A DNA stretch of 64,000 bases from Saturnia japonica (lineage: Eukaryota; Arthropoda; Insecta; Lepidoptera; Saturniidae), in NCBI GenBank assembly GCA_033032175.1, contig CM065322.1, forward strand, positions 5,952,001-6,016,000, read 5' to 3'. Shown in pieces: positions 1-13,114 of the stretch (position 1 is its first letter; each line of letters begins with the position of its first letter). Position numbers and translations under genes: made by a program. A model generated the notes under the pieces. The model saw only the letters and a list, made by a program, of their open reading frames with translations, was not told the origin of the DNA and did no database searches.

Positions 1-1570
1 TAAAAACATCTGGTTTCAATAAAATTCCTTGATTAAATTCTTAACAACACATTTATAGGACAGGACTACGTGAAAGACATCTTGATGATCACGTAACATC
101 TAGAAATCGGGACATCAAGAGAACTGCGAGCTTTTTTGAGAACAGTCACCGACAGGTTGCTACTCCATAAGACCAAGTAGAGAAATTTCCTGCACTAGTG
201 AATGTTGCCAATTAGATTTATCTGATCATAAAATAGCACCGCGAAGATTGCCGTTATACAGTAAAAATGGAGGTGGTAATGACACTACTACAGCAATATT
301 ACCATGTATAGTTCATTTCCAAAGAAAAGTATATAATAATATGAGGTTGCACATTGTAAATTATTGTTATTGTCTTCTTTTTTAAATAATTAATAGTCAA
401 TCGATAACCATTCGATTTTTATGAACTAACATTATTTATAAAAAATATATTATGACCTAAAAGTTTAATACGATATTTTCTTTTATTGAAAGAACGACGA
501 ATCAACTTCCCATTGTAATATGAAATAAAATAGTCTATCGCTTTTAAAATGAACCAAACTACCTACAATCGTTATCTGGTATATCGGCATTTAAAATTCT
601 TGTTTGTATGTAGTTCGAATGGTACTAGTTCAGTAATAGTTTTTCTAGTATCGCTCTCATAGTCATAATGATTAATGGACTTTCTTGTAGCTACAAAAAG
701 GTAAAAGTGCTATTAATATTGATAACCCGTAGCTTTTCATTAGAAAATAGCCGCATACGTCGAAAGTTATAGCACCAACAACGTAGGTAATTGGTGAATG
801 TATTTTAGTTCTGGCCGTTTTGAGTTACTGCCGTAAATATAAAGGGAAACTAATTTTTCGCATCATAAAAGTTCTTGTAAACTTGTAAATATATTCTTAC
901 AATATAAATTGTTTGTTTGAACGCGCTAATCCTAGAACTAGCAATTACTTTTGAAAAGTTATTTATGCATTTTATAGTAGGTATATATTTATTGAGGTAT
1001 GTTTTTATATAACTTTACGCTAAGACGTTTATAATGTTAATACAAGATAATAATGACCGACCGAAGGTTCGGTTTCGGCTACAGTTTCAGTTTCGATCAA
1101 AAATTGGCCGAATCTCTGTGTTTTTTTTACATTATTGTGTGGCGTTCGAATAACTTCAATAGAAAGACTGCTTATCTTAACATACTATATAGGATTTATA
1201 ATTATAAATACTCAGTTCCGTCTTTACCATAAATAACATTCACAGACCTTGCAATTATTATTTTCGTTTTAGTATAACTGAAATACGTATTGAATAAAAG
1301 CTTATTTTCAAAAAGTTCTTTTAATTAATAAAAATATTCTGTTCAGCAAACCCTGTCATTCGATACCCATGTCATGGGGGTACGTAAAATATAGCTGTTC
1401 CGATATTTTTCATCACAGTCATGTCGCTTAGATAAGCGCATGGCATTGTAATTCAAACTAAATGTGTCTACAAATGCAAAGTCTCAGCTCAATTGGTAGT
1501 GGATAACTGTTTTAAAATTCAGTTGCAAGATTTGATTTGAACATTTCAGTACATATAATATAAATTAAAA
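1..1570. other. No gene seen
   Basis: AT-rich DNA. Near 1055-1115 a short repeat-like block (CCGAAGGTTCGGTTTCGGC then TTTCAGTTTCGATC) resembles fragments of a dispersed element, and 1490-1550 matches part of 17760-17830. Confidence 0.6.
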
Positions 1571-1713
1571 TGAACCACTCTTGAGGTATCCCCTTTCGAA
1601 CGAAAAAATAATCATCCAAATCAGTTCATAAACAAAGAAGTTATGGCTGAAAATTCATTTAAAAAAAAGATACATTCGAATAGATAAAACCTTCTTCTTT
1701 TTTGAAGTTGGAT
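1571..1713 (+). repeat. Miniature element M1, copy 1 (partial)
   Basis: It contains CTTGAGGTATCCCCTTTCGA, AATCATCCAAATCAGTTCAT and AAGTTATGGCTGAAAATTCA, shared with four other copies in the window, and ends near TTTGAAGTTGG. The left end is missing. Confidence 0.6.
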
Positions 1714-2344
1714 AAAAATGTATTCTATTATAATCGCTTAAATAACATAAAAGACAGTAAATAACAGCAAAAACGTTTTTATCATACAATTTATGTCAAC
1801 ATAAATTATTTCTTAAATGCTGTATCTAAACATTTTATAAAATTGACACGCACGGATACTTTCGTGGTTTTACTGCTATTGAAATACCCAAAATAGCAAG
1901 AAGAATATTATCAAAATGTATTTTGATGAACAGCTGATCTTTTAAAGGTTACAAAAAAAAACAAAAACAATGTTTACCTTTTCTAGTTTGTTACTTTTAA
2001 AGGCGACTCGAGGCTTATCTTCTCAAAGAGTAATAAATCAACATATTTAAATTGTCGGTAAGCACTACACAAGAACGTAAAAAGTATTACTCTGGCGCGG
2101 CGCCATAAAGCCGTAAAGGAAAGAGCTGTCATAAACACAGTAGAACACTTAACGTGCGTTCACACATTAAAAATATTAAAACAATTTTTATTCGAACACG
2201 ACATTCCGGAAATAATACTAACAGAAAAAACATCAAATTCTATTAAATAGGTATCTATAATAATATTTATAATATTGTTATTCTACTACATACTGTGAAA
2301 CTTTATTTTAAACAAAAAAAAATCACAAGCATAAAAACAAGAAA

Positions 2345-2592
2345 AACATACCATCACACCTGTATTCCCCGAAGGGTTAAGCAGAGGTTTACATTTGTAC
2401 ACCCACAGTTCGCCGAGTATGTTTTTAGGTCCCATGGTCCCATGATATAGGGGGCGAGCCTACTGCCATTAATCGGGCACGAAACCAAACTCCGAGATGC
2501 TACTGAGAATTTCATAATAAAAACCCTGGGATTCGAACCCAGGACCTCGCTCATAGCAGTCGCGCTTAGGACCACTAGGCTAACGAGGCAGT
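2345..2592 (-). repeat. tRNA-derived SINE
   Basis: The minus strand starts with a tRNA-like head (GCCTCGTTAGCCTAGTGGTC with an A box, then GGGTTCGAATCCC as B box) near 2590-2520. A body follows that ends GGGAATACAGGTGTGATGGT. The ORF seen here (2354-2575) is just the SINE read through. The head does not fold as a full tRNA gene with a proper 3' end. Confidence 0.75.
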
Positions 2593-2599
2593 TAGAAAG

Positions 2600-5030
2600 A
2601 AACAGGAGAAATCACGACAAATATGAAAAACAAAAACAACAGCACTGAGTTCATCTTTATTTGAACTGTAGAATAGTTTTATGTGACTATAAGAATTGTA
2701 CAATATAAATATGGTATTTAAATATATTAGTACGGTTCAAAAATCTGGTTGACACGACAAATCTACATATTATATTATCGGTAAAGAGCTATAAAATGTA
2801 TAACATATGTATTTTGAGGGCAACGCCTACGACTTCGTATCTACCTATAATATAAAACTGATTTCAAAATATACGTCTATCTTATTTCCAGTTCATTATC
2901 GATTTTATGACGGTTGAATAAAACCTACTTTGGTCCATTGACACCGAAACGTAATCTAATTTTCAGTAAGCACTCAGAAGAGGTACAGTTGGTGATCGCC
3001 AAAAAAGACCTGCAATGCTTTAATGCTATGTAACTGTGTAAAATACTTTTTGCTAGAATGGCCACTATAGACCTTAACCTCAATGGACTTTCATGGGTCT
3101 TCTAATACCTAATAATATTAAGATTAGTTTTCCGCTGCAACAGCGAATCACGACAAATAATTATCAAAGTACTCTAAAGTATTTGGTGCAGTGAATTAAA
3201 AATAAAAATATATTAAAAAGCAACATGTTGTGATTCGAAATAATACAGTTTCCTAAAGCCAGTATTATTATATTTTCATTAGAAGCTTAGGTTCTTTATA
3301 ATACCTTTCAGTATATCAACTAAAAACAATACAAATAACACTTGTAAACATTACTTGAATCGAGTTTCATCAATGCCGGCGTTTTCCCATGATCGGGATG
3401 TTTTCCGAACCATTGGTCGTGTTTTAGCGTTCATAAGTGCTTTCTCAGGGCCTAAATTGAGAAAAATATTTTTAATTTTATCAGTTTTACATATTTAACT
3501 AAATGTTCCAAAAAATACAATAAAAAAATAAATAATATCCATTGTATGTTTATGAATTAATGTTTAATAAATTCTATAACTAATGATTACCTGCATAATG
3601 GTGAATACCTAATATTTTTGTTGACGAATTTGCGACAAAACAACAAAGACAACATCAGATATGTGATAAACATTGGAGAAAATTTACATATCTCTCCACA
3701 GAAGCAGAATGATTTAACATAACAATACAACTACCAGTCATGAATCATAAGCATGTGAAAATTTAAATTCCCAAAAAAAGCTACTATACAGTGCCTACAC
3801 CGCAAGATAATATGCATGAATACAGAAAAAGACGAAAAAATCGCGTCATAGTTACACAATATTTAGCCTCCAAAATAAATAATACTATGTAAACCGAGTG
3901 ACTCGTCGATAAAAACATACCGTGACAAATGCAATCCAATTTGAGAAATCGTTCAATCGTTTGTGCGGACATCGTGAGAACATTCGCGTCAAAAATTACG
4001 AAAGACCGCGACCGAAAATAACTAATATATAAGATTATCATATAAACTGATAACATATAACATCTAAGCCTTTGTACAATTAAAAAGAATGCTGAATTTA
4101 TGTAAATTAGATAATAAGGTGAACATTAACATCCATTATTATATTTATCTCATATAATATCAAATCATTTGGAATTCAAATTAGCAAACATTTATAATAA
4201 ACATTTTTTTAATTATCACCTGTTGATTAGAACACAAAGTTATAACTTTTTAACTATTGATGACTGTCCTTTACCAATAAAAATTAAATAATAAGCTCTT
4301 TATGAGGTACCTTACGGTATTTCATAAATATTATACTAATTAAATGAAAATATATAAATCTAAAAAATTTCAATATTGATCTTAATAGTACCTACTTACT
4401 AACTTATAGTCCGATATAAAAAAGAAGTCTACAGACATCCAAATACAACTTAAACCATATAAATAATATCATTAGGCAATCTAGCGGCATAGTAAGTCCC
4501 ATACATAAGTTTAAATATTAAGAACGTAAATAATAAGGTCACAGCTATTTTGATATAGTATAACTATAGAGTTTATTAGAATATAAATAAATAATTTTAT
4601 TGATGAATATAAATTACGTTCAATAATTTACTTTCCACAAATAGAAAATGAAAAAAATGTATTCAAAAAAGTATGAATAAGCAAGCAAGGTCCTATACAA
4701 CAATAGCTTATTTATTCGTTCTACTTTTGCTGACATCTTAATTTTCTGCCATTGTATAAGGTATTGTTTAGATTGCATTCAATACAAAATGTGCGGAGGA
4801 ATTGTTGATATCTGATGTAGGGATGGTCGGAATGGTTTTAAGGTAGTATTTTCTAAATGGAAGACCTCTTTGAATTTGTCTGGTGTTCATCTCGTACTGT
4901 GTTAACGAAAACACCTCTCCTCATTTAAACCGCAATGGTGGTTTCAGTAGGATAGATTTTATAATATCTTGTGTCTATCTTGTTTATCTAATCTAAATAT
5001 AAATATACAAGACACTTTACAACAATAAAG
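2600..5030. other. No gene seen
   Basis: AT-rich non-coding sequence. The 90-residue minus-strand frame at 3784-4056 shows no family features. Confidence 0.6.
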
Positions 5031-5261
5031 AAAACCAACTTCAATGATTTTGAGGTGTTCTCTGGTGTATCTTTGAAGTTTATGATCCAATGCCGATGAA
5101 ATTAAAATGGGAACACCCTTGAAGTATCCCCTATCCAACAAAAAAACTAGAATCATCCATTTCGGTTCGTTCATAAACAACAAATAAATTATGGCTGAAC
5201 ATTCATAAAAAAAAAATATAAATTCGATTTTAGTAACCTCCCGTCTATTGTTAAGTCGGTT
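5031..5261 (+). repeat. Miniature element M1, copy 2
   Basis: About 231 bp starting AAAACCAACTTCAATGATTT and ending GTTAAGTCGGTT. The ends are imperfect inverted repeats (AACCxACTT against AAGTCGGTT). The interior has AATCATCCATTTCGGTTCGT. The reverse-strand open frame 4959-5309 is caused by it. Confidence 0.7.
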
Positions 5262-5269
5262 GAAAAGGA

Positions 5270-6539
5270 AACCGTGACTGACTAACAGATCTATCAAAAC
5301 ATAACTCAAACCACTAAACAGAATGGGCTGAAATTTGGCAAACTGATAGATATTATGACGTAGGCATCCGCTAAGAACGGATTTTTAAAACTCCCTATTG
5401 GAGTGTGTAGGGGTTTCAAAATTGATATAGAGATATCATATCTAACACGGGTGAAACTGAGACACCGCTAGTAATAAATATAAATAAGTAACTATTTTTA
5501 TTATACGTTTACGTGTAAATGCGATATATACCTACATTTCTTAGCCACGAAAAAGCTATATTCCATTTAATACCTTTTTCCATAGACAACTTGAGACCCA
5601 TAAGTATTTATGTAACAGATTGGAATTTCTACTCTATCACAACCGGTCTCTATATTACTAAAGACATATTATTAAAAACGAAAGTTCCGTACCTCAGACC
5701 CTTTCGGTACTTGAACTGCATTGAATAGCTAACGAAAGTCAAGTTGTCTTTATCTCGATTCATAAGTTTACATCGAACACAATACCGTTTATTATATAAT
5801 TTAAAAATATAGCTTTATCTTATAATAATTAAAGGTTAAATAGAAATGAAATTTAAAAAAATAATCTCTTCTTAATAATTCTCATAAAGATATAAAACCT
5901 TCGCTTTCGCATGCGGAATGTTAAACGAAAAGTGACATTCAAAGGTAAACTTAAATTGTGACATTTGCATACAGTACCTTCTGTGGATATCAATAACACT
6001 TGTCAATAACAATGTCAAGTAACATACTCGTAGTATATATACATCTCAAATTTCATAAATCGAAGTTTAAGTTTTTACTCTAGGGTAGTTTTCCTTAAAC
6101 TCGTCATGGGTATTCAATATTTAGCCAAAAACGATACAAGGAAATATAATAATAAAAATAAATTAACTTAATAATGACCTAATTTTTTAATTCTATTACT
6201 TTTCACATATTATTAGCAAATTCCCACGGTTTGGCGTAAATTGTTATAAAAATTTAATAACATTATAATAAAATGAATCTATACCATTCAACAATAATGT
6301 AGCTCTTTATTAGTAAGGAAATAATCAGAATCGGATCTGTAGTTTCATTGCCTTTGTATAGTGAGTAGTCTGACTATACAACATACAAATTTTACTTCTT
6401 TATTATGAACAGTAAGTAGTATATAACATAGATAAGTATTTAGTTGTCATAAGTTTTAGTTTGAAGATTTAGGTTAAGTCTGGTAGAGCTAAAAAAAACT
6501 AATAAAATAATAATGAAGTAGCAACAGTTTATGCATTAA
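5270..6539. other. No gene seen
   Basis: A repeat end (GAGACACCGCTAGTAA) lies near 5458-5473. The rest is AT-rich without recognisable content. Confidence 0.55.
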
Positions 6540-7085
6540 CACGCGTCTACAACTCGCAAAATCCGGAAGAAGCACGCGATGTATCCATTGGAACGAATAG
6601 TTTACGGCACGAAGCCGTCGCGGAAACGTGTGAACCACATTTGCCGTGCTTCAAACATCACACACGCCGCTTAAGGACGGTTAAGAAAAAGTCGAACCTT
6701 GTGTTTAACTAATACGCAAATGATAAGTTTTACATTGACACTTTTTAAATTACAATACGTTTGCGTTGCGTTTTGTACATATTATAATGTATTTTAATGC
6801 GGGTCTAGAACGCGTTTTACTTTATAATTTCACGCCATTTCGGCCTGGCTACCTCGAATGCTGATGTCATCAACAAATGTTCCAGCTGATACAGTGACTG
6901 TAGTGTACTTGAACATCACTAGTGACAATAAGCAGAAGACACCGCAACACTTCAGTTGGCTCGTGACCCCGGCCTTGTAACCTCGCCGAATCGTCGCGTC
7001 GAATCTATCCCGGTGTAGCTGTAAAAGCCGCCTGAGCTTCGCTCAATAATGTCTGAGGCTGGAGTATTTGTGCCCTTATGGCTAA
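6540..7085. other. GC-richer block, possible promoter or exon
   Basis: This block is richer in CG than its surroundings and holds TTCAGTTGGCTCGTGACC near 6952, which fits an initiator, and an ATG near 7050 opening 16 codons. There is no downstream promoter element at the correct spacing and no recognisable protein. It is flagged only as unlike the surrounding AT-rich DNA. Confidence 0.3.
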
Positions 7086-7318
7086 CAGTATATCAGATTT
7101 AAAAAAGAAACGCCGAGTAATTAATGATAGACTGTGTTTCTATTATCAAAGTAATAAAACAAATTGAATAATATAGCGACGTATGTTACTTTTATGACTA
7201 CTTTAACATTCGTAAATAAGATTTGTAAATATAAGAGTAAACTTAAAACACAACCAAGCAGAAGACCTACAAATTTATCCAACAGTTTCAGAGATTAACT
7301 TTAAGATAAATTAAAAAT

Positions 7319-7446
7319 CTGTCAAGTGCGAGTGTGAATCACGTACCGAGGCCTCTGTTCCAATACACAAGACATATTTGTGTCATGCATTTACCAAAAA
7401 AATCAGTTCGGAATCCTAAGCTCGATCACGATTCACATTTGCCGGG
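7319..7446. repeat. Small fold-back element (AAGTGCGAGT family)
   Basis: The left end CTGTCAAGTGCGAGTGTGAA and the right end (reverse) CCGGCAAATGTGAATCGTGA are imperfect inverted partners. The block resembles an insect miniature element ending CCGGxCAAGTGCGAGTCGGA, of which one end also occurs at 54468-54515. The 80-residue frame 7334-7576 overlaps it. Confidence 0.45.
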
Positions 7447-8762
7447 ATTTTTACATTTGGTATACTTTGACTGCATTACTTTCACACCATGTTTGACGCA
7501 TGTATGTATTACTTACTGCTTTTACAAAAAAAAAACAAAAAAAAACATATTGAAAAAACAACATACAGCATATTAAAGAAATGAGAGGAACTTCATTTTT
7601 TTTTAAATTATACAAATGCTAATATTGAACCGGAATAATTTAGTTGAATGAATGAATTAATGCAAATGGTTTTTGTCTCCATTTACGGAACTCTTACGAA
7701 TGATAGACAGCAAAACAGCGGAATGGACTCACGCTGTGAGTAATATCCTCGCAAAAATGATTCAAAGCCGGATTCACTTTCGCCGTTTTAAATTATGTTG
7801 TGCAGATCCAAGATAATCTAAATTCTATAGTATAAAGAATTTTATTGATATACTAAATCTACTATATAAAGTACATAATATAATAAACAATGCAAACCAT
7901 TTTAAAGGCAAAAACAATTTTATGTCCTCTAAATCTACTGTTAAATAAAAATAATTAAATCATTAATATATTTTTTAAATAAAAATAAAATGGTATTCGT
8001 TGGTAAACGCATCACTTACCAACGGTTGGACCGGATTTGACTTATTTAAAAATATGTTCGTAAGTGTAATAAATAGTCCGAATAAGTTTTTTAAGGAAAG
8101 GAAAATTACTTTTTACCTATGGATTTTTTGATGAACTCAAAGACAAAAACTTACGATTCTCGATGGGTATGGGTATAATTCTTATTTTGTATTGTGCGTT
8201 ATAATCCTGGATCAGTTTCAAGAAAAAAATCTGTATAGATGGCGATGTGCTCGATTTATTGTAATGCTTACTAGTAACTGTCACTTGAGAACACAATACT
8301 AGTCATTTTATAAGCGACTAGCAAACCGCTCGCGAATTAGGTCGCTTAAATCTAAGTTATAAAATTTTGAAAAAATAATTGAATACCTATGTATCAATCT
8401 GGGATAATATAACTTCCTAATTAGTGGACCAATTTTAAGAATCAGATCAGTATTTCCATAGATTACCTCCTGTAAACATACAAACTTTACGACTTTTTAA
8501 TAGTAGTTTAGATAAATCCAGAAAGAGCGCCGTCTGTAGTCACGGCATTGAATTGCGGTCAAACTTAATAGATAAAATATCGCGATGTCTTGATTACCTT
8601 GGCTTAGAATAATGTTAGAATTGTTTGCAAAAATTGCACTGCGACACGGAAATATAACTGGAAAAATACCAACTAGAATAACTAAATATTTATTAGTTAT
8701 GTTACCTACGTCTTTGGTTTCGTAACAATATCATAAAAAATTCAAACCTTTATGCTGGTACC
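7447..8762. other. No gene seen
   Basis: AT-rich sequence with short A runs near 7530-7560. Nothing recognisable. Confidence 0.55.
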
Positions 8763-9005
8763 TCCTAAATATCAACCCGTAAGTGTCCCAGTTTTGGGCA
8801 AAGTCCTCTTCCCGAGAGAAGGTGCACGGACTCAATCACCACGCCAGGCCACGACGTATTAGCGATTTAAAACACCGAGAAATCAACAGCTCTCTATATT
8901 TTTCCCACACAGTTTCCTTCTCCGTCAGCCGATATGGTCATCGGACAATGAATCGATATCCTACCCGCCTTAACCACTCGAACTGGACCACCACAACTTT
9001 ACTAT
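8763..9005 (-). repeat. tRNA-derived SINE, type with AAGAGGACTTTGCCC tail
   Basis: The minus strand reads from GTGGTCCAGTTCGAGTGGTT (tRNA-like head) through GACGGAGAAGGAAAC and CGTGGCCTGGCGTGGTGATT to a tail with GAAGAGGACTTTGCCC. The same body and tail appear at 21180-21483 and 26648-27165. The ORF at 8783-9022 is an accident of this repeat. Confidence 0.75.
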
Positions 9006-10250
9006 TTTGCTGTTTCTATTGAGCTACAACACTGTAGATGACTAAAATCGAAATTAAAAAGGCCAACGTTAATACGAAGTGACATTTCATAGTTGTACAG
9101 TCACACTGAAATAAATAGACGTTAAATTTAATATAGTTTATTCTATAGCGAAACTGAAAATATATGATAAATTAAATATTCTATGAGCAAAGCATTTGTA
9201 TCTTCATAAATTTCATGGTTTATTTATATATTATCTATAGAAAAACCATAAAATTAACAATTATAGTAAAATATCTAGAATTGTTTGGCATATCGACCTC
9301 AATTACTGAACTTAAGATACATTATTACTCGGTAAAGATATGGATTTTAGTATGTTATGTAAAAAATAAAATGCAATTTTTTTTTTTCAATTCAATTTGA
9401 TCCAATTTCCAAAGTAAGTATTTTGCATAATAATTCTAATTGAAATCCGTAAATTCCTTTTGTAATTATTTGCATCGTAATTTTTAAATATAAACGCAAA
9501 AATATCACATACGGGATGTCATTAAGATCTCCGGTAGCATATCTTCAGATCTTATCGTATACTAACGCAACCATAATATATATAATACGTGTAACCAGTA
9601 TCCGTGCCAGTAAAAATGATAAATGAGCACTAATGAACACGTCGAGTGACTCGGCGCCAGCTAACTAGCACGCGATCGCTTACTTCTCTAGAAAGAACCT
9701 TTCTTTTAAAGTCTGGGGTTTACTTATTGTGGGGTTTTTTAATCATACAGAAGTGGGGTAAGGAGTTTTGCCAGGATCTTGAGCTGCCATGTTGTGGTAT
9801 TTATTTTAATTCATTAGAATTGGTTCTTTAACCCTATATTAATGTAATATTGGGGGCAAAAACTAGTTTACCTTTATTAATTTTAACCCCCATTTGAAAG
9901 CTATAGGTTTGTGTGGTATAAGGTTTTCTATTCAAAACTAAATTTGATATATGGTAGATTCCAAAAACGATCGGTGTCTTCTATAATCCAAAATATTATA
10001 ATATGATAAGTATTTTAAAACGAAACAATCATTTGAATAAAATTACTTCACTCATCTACCCAATTCCCCCAGCCTTTCGCAGTTCGTTGCAACTTCTATT
10101 TGCAGAGCGCCTTACACCATGTTTACCAAGACATAGTCTTCCTTTTTGAATACGTCTCCTTTAATAATTACCTGCCGGTTCTCTAATAGATACGGTCGAC
10201 CCACTTCCACTGGTTATGGTTAACACTAATGACTATAACTACTTTTTAAG
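9006..10250. other. No gene seen
   Basis: Short open frames at 9215-9400 and 9646-9831 have no protein-like features. A donor-like CCAAAGTAAGTA near 9408 has no partner. Confidence 0.55.
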
Positions 10251-10557
10251 CGACGTGGCTCAATGGTAGCCTGTTCACACCACGCATCGTTCGACGTAAG
10301 TTCAAATCTTACAATCAGTCTGAGCTTTCGTTGATGGAAAACATCCAGATGAAACCATAGCATAGTGGTAGAGCATTTTCTAATTTCCTAGTTAGCTACC
10401 AACATCAAGTTGAAAATCTGTCACCGGGCACCCACACGTTTGCTCCGCGGAAGCTGCACTTAAGAACCAGCCCCTTCTAGGCTTAGCTTGTTCCCATCTT
10501 AGGTCACATCGTCACTTAACATCAGATGAAATTTTGGACAAACGCTGTAAGTTAAAC
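10251..10557 (+). repeat. tRNA-derived SINE, second type
   Basis: The head TGGCTCAATGGTAGCC (A box) and AAGTTCAAATCTTAC (B box) is followed by a body containing ATAGCATAGTGGTAGAGC, GAAAATCTGTCACC and TTCTAGGCTTAGCTTG. It ends CACTTAACATCAGATGA and CAAACGCTG. The same body occurs at 31870-32080 and in part near 11121-11290. Confidence 0.7.
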
Positions 10558-10862
10558 CAGCTACAAAATAATTAAAAGGTTTAACTGTATTTCACACCAC
10601 TGAAAATTGGTTTATCTGGTAGTTAATACAAATTTAGAACAGGTCTCAAATTAATCAATAAATCGTATTACCGTTTGTATGAAATAGGAAATGCCTACAA
10701 TGGCTGTAAGAAAGTATTTCTAACAATGAGCGTTTAACACAATGGAATTAACTGGGTCAGCTAATCTACAACAATCGAATAAAAATACTTAACAACTAAT
10801 TTTGCTGAACTATATACTTATATTATTTTAACAGTAATTGTATTGTAACAATAATATTGTAT

Positions 10863-11110
10863 ACATTATAATTAGGCGAGGTGGTCGAATGGTTTAGACC
10901 GGTGGGATATCGATTCGATGCCCGTAGATTCGAGCCCCGGCATGAACCAACCAACGAATTTTACGGAGTTTGCATACATTTACCTATTTCAATTGGTAAC
11001 ACTATGTGCTAATGGTGGAGGAAAACATTATGAGAAAACCTGAACGCTTGAGAAATGTTCTTATAGTACCACTGTATGCAAAAAAAGACACAAATTTTGG
11101 ATTTGGTACC
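10863..11110 (+). repeat. tRNA-derived SINE, first type, plus strand
   Basis: The head GGCGAGGTGGTCGAATGG and B box TTCGAGCCCCGG are clear. The body has GGTGGAGGAAAACATTATGA and AACGCTTGAGAAATG, matching the inverse copies at 21180-21483 and 26935-27165. Confidence 0.75.
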
Positions 11111-11120
11111 GTTATTTCTA

Positions 11121-11290
11121 ATAACGCATGGCGCTTGGGCATTTTTTAATGCCCGCCTGGCCAGATACCATCACCCTTAAGTTCAAAATCATTAGCTAAG
11201 TGCTAATCATTGTATTCCGGAGCTAATCCTTTTCCTAGCTTACTTCGACCAAATGGTAACTTAACGTAAGGTGTAATAGTGTCAAAGACT
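11121..11290 (+). repeat. Fragment of the second SINE type
   Basis: It contains AATGCCCGCCTGGCCAGATA and ACCATCACCCTTAAGTTCAA, matching the inverse strand of the 26648-26935 SINE. It directly follows the SINE at 10863 and seems truncated or interrupted. Confidence 0.5.
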
Positions 11291-11747
11291 TACCTAAAAA
11301 TCACAAATACGTTGTAGCTATTATATTTCTATGAATACAATGATTGATTAACTTTACTTTGTAATAATTTTTCTCCCGTCAACTGTTGTGTTGTCAATCA
11401 CCTATGGCATTGGTTCCCAACATTTTTTTGAAACAGGGACCCCTTTGCTTAACGTTTTATTTATTTTAATTAAGGTAACACACAGCCATAACATAAACAT
11501 GTTTAAATATAATTTACATAAAGTACCATATATGGAAATATATCTATACATAATTTTTCAAAAATCGTAGCGTTACAATCATAATAAAAAAAGTATATAA
11601 ATTTAGCATTGAGTAAGCTAGAAGTTCTTAACAACAACAAAGTACATAATTTAAGAATTCGCAAAAGATTAACATTTGTATGTAGGACTTAATACTAATA
11701 ATATTAATATAAAAATAGATACATACATGAGTTAAATTTATATTATA

Positions 11748-11841
11748 TCATATCATGTCTTTATTCAGCAAATCACATATCTTCCTTTTGTAAGATGATA
11801 ACTTATTTGAAAATATGTCGACATCGCTAAGAAATCTGTTA
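11748..11841 (-). pseudogene. LINE ORF2 extreme C terminus, downstream of the mariner insertion
   Basis: The minus-strand frame reads NRFLSDVDIFSNKLSSYKRK and ends at the stop at 11748-11750. This matches the usual last 30 residues of Jockey/CR1-like LINE ORF2 proteins (pattern xDIFxxxLxxFKxxI). It joins in frame with the part at 13149-13545 once the mariner and one TA are removed. The stretch of about 250 bases to its left (11500-11747) may be the LINE 3' untranslated tail, but nothing in it proves this. Confidence 0.7.
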
Positions 11842-11843
11842 TA

Positions 11844-11875
11844 CAAGGTGTCCAGAAAGGGTATCGGGTATTTGT
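11844..11875 (+). repeat. Left terminal inverted repeat of the intact mariner
   Basis: This 32-bp repeat is identical, in inverse orientation, to 13115-13146. It is preceded by TA at 11842-11843. It is the likely transposase binding and cleavage site. Confidence 0.95.
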
Positions 11876-11959
11876 TTTCGCGCCATATTCGAAACGGGGC
11901 GTCTAAAGGGTGCGGGGAGGGGTTCGTGGCGTCCGCCATTTTGTGGAGTTTTAGTCACG

Positions 11960-13039
11960 ATGGAACAGTACTCGGGGACGCATCGCGCATTTTGCGTACG
12001 AGCGTATTATCGTAATGGTGATTCAATAGTGACTGCTCAACGTCTCTATCGTGCGGAATATCGTACACGCCACGCGCCAAGTGACGATAGCATTAGGAAA
12101 TGGATCAGGATGTTCGAGAATACAGGTGCGACAGTTAAAATTCAAAGCTCTGGTCGTCCTCGTTCAGTTCGCGATGAAGAAACAATTGAAGAAGTTGAGG
12201 CGTCGGTTCGTCAAAATCCGTCTTTATCCATCCGAAAGCGAAGCCAAGCGTTGAACGTCAAAAAATCGTCTTTACATTCGATTTTAAAGAAAGACTTACA
12301 TCTAAAAGCCTATAAAATTCAATTGGTTCAAGAATTGAAGGATACGGACTATGCTAATCGACTGAATTTTGCGAACGAAATGCTGCAGCGATTTAACAAC
12401 TTTAACAACATACTGTTCAGTGACGAAGCAAATTTTCACCTGAATGGTCATATTAATAAGCAGAATTGTCGGTACTGGGCAGTGGAGAATCCGAGACGAA
12501 AGCATGAACGACCCCTGCATAGCCCAAAGGTCGTTGTTTGGGCCGCTATGTCTGCTAAAGGCATAATTGGTCCTTATTTTCATGAAGATCAACGAGGCCA
12601 AGCAATTAATGTGAATAGTGACCGTTATTGCGATATGTTGCGAAATTTTTTGGTCCCAGAGTTACAGGAGTTTGCAGGTTTCAACTCAAGAACGTGGTTC
12701 CAGCAAGATGGGACCACTTGCCATACCTCAAATGACTCAATGGAAGTTGTTAACGAATTATTCCCTAATAAAGTCATTTCGCGAAGGGGTAACATCAACT
12801 GGCCTCCCAGAAGCCCCGACCTTAGCCCGCTTGACTATTTTGCATGGAGATACCTTAAAAGTAAGGTTTATCAAAACAATCCGACGAATCTAACCCAGTT
12901 AAAGCAAAACATCAGGTCAGAAATGGCAGCAATATCGATAGCTATGTGTCAACATGTTATCGCCAATCTTCGTTTCCGTTTAGAAGAGTGCCAGCAACGT
13001 AACGGTCATCATTTGGATAACATCATCTTTTCCAAATAA
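11960..13039 (+). CDS. Mariner-like DD41D transposase, intact
   Basis: A 359-residue DDE/D transposase that would bind the element's inverted ends and carry out cut-and-paste at TA sites in the nucleus. Residues 1-135 form the paired helix-turn-helix DNA-binding region with a GRPR linker at 65-68. The catalytic acids are D155 (in FSDEANF), D250 (in QQDGTTCH) and D292 (in SPDLSPLDYF). There are 41 residues between the second and third, so this is DD41D rather than classic mariner DD34D or Tc1 DD34E. The start at 11960 is the first ATG after the left inverted repeat and gives a family-typical length. The frame is uninterrupted to TAA at 13037-13039. AATAAA-like signals follow near 13060-13070, before the right repeat. 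Shorter overlapping frames here are shadows. Confidence 0.95.
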   Translation: MEQYSGTHRAFCVRAYYRNGDSIVTAQRLYRAEYRTRHAPSDDSIRKWIRMFENTGATVKIQSSGRPRSVRDEETIEEVEASVRQNPSLSIRKRSQALNVKKSSLHSILKKDLHLKAYKIQLVQELKDTDYANRLNFANEMLQRFNNFNNILFSDEANFHLNGHINKQNCRYWAVENPRRKHERPLHSPKVVVWAAMSAKGIIGPYFHEDQRGQAINVNSDRYCDMLRNFLVPELQEFAGFNSRTWFQQDGTTCHTSNDSMEVVNELFPNKVISRRGNINWPPRSPDLSPLDYFAWRYLKSKVYQNNPTNLTQLKQNIRSEMAAISIAMCQHVIANLRFRLEECQQRNGHHLDNIIFSK

Positions 13040-13114
13040 TTCTCCAATCCATATGCTAATAATAAACAATAAACTTTTTTATTGCATAAAAATAATTTTT
13101 GTTTCATTGAACTT

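Noticed and set aside
2520..2592. A possible true tRNA gene on the minus strand with A and B boxes.
   Set aside because: The 3' half does not complete an acceptor stem and the sequence runs on into a SINE body.
4959..5309. A 116-residue minus-strand frame.
   Set aside because: It overlaps miniature element M1 copy 2, and similar frames appear in copies at 24866 and 39186. Repeat-driven.
12302..12601. A 99-residue minus-strand frame and other short frames within 11960-13039.
   Set aside because: They are shadows of the intact transposase.
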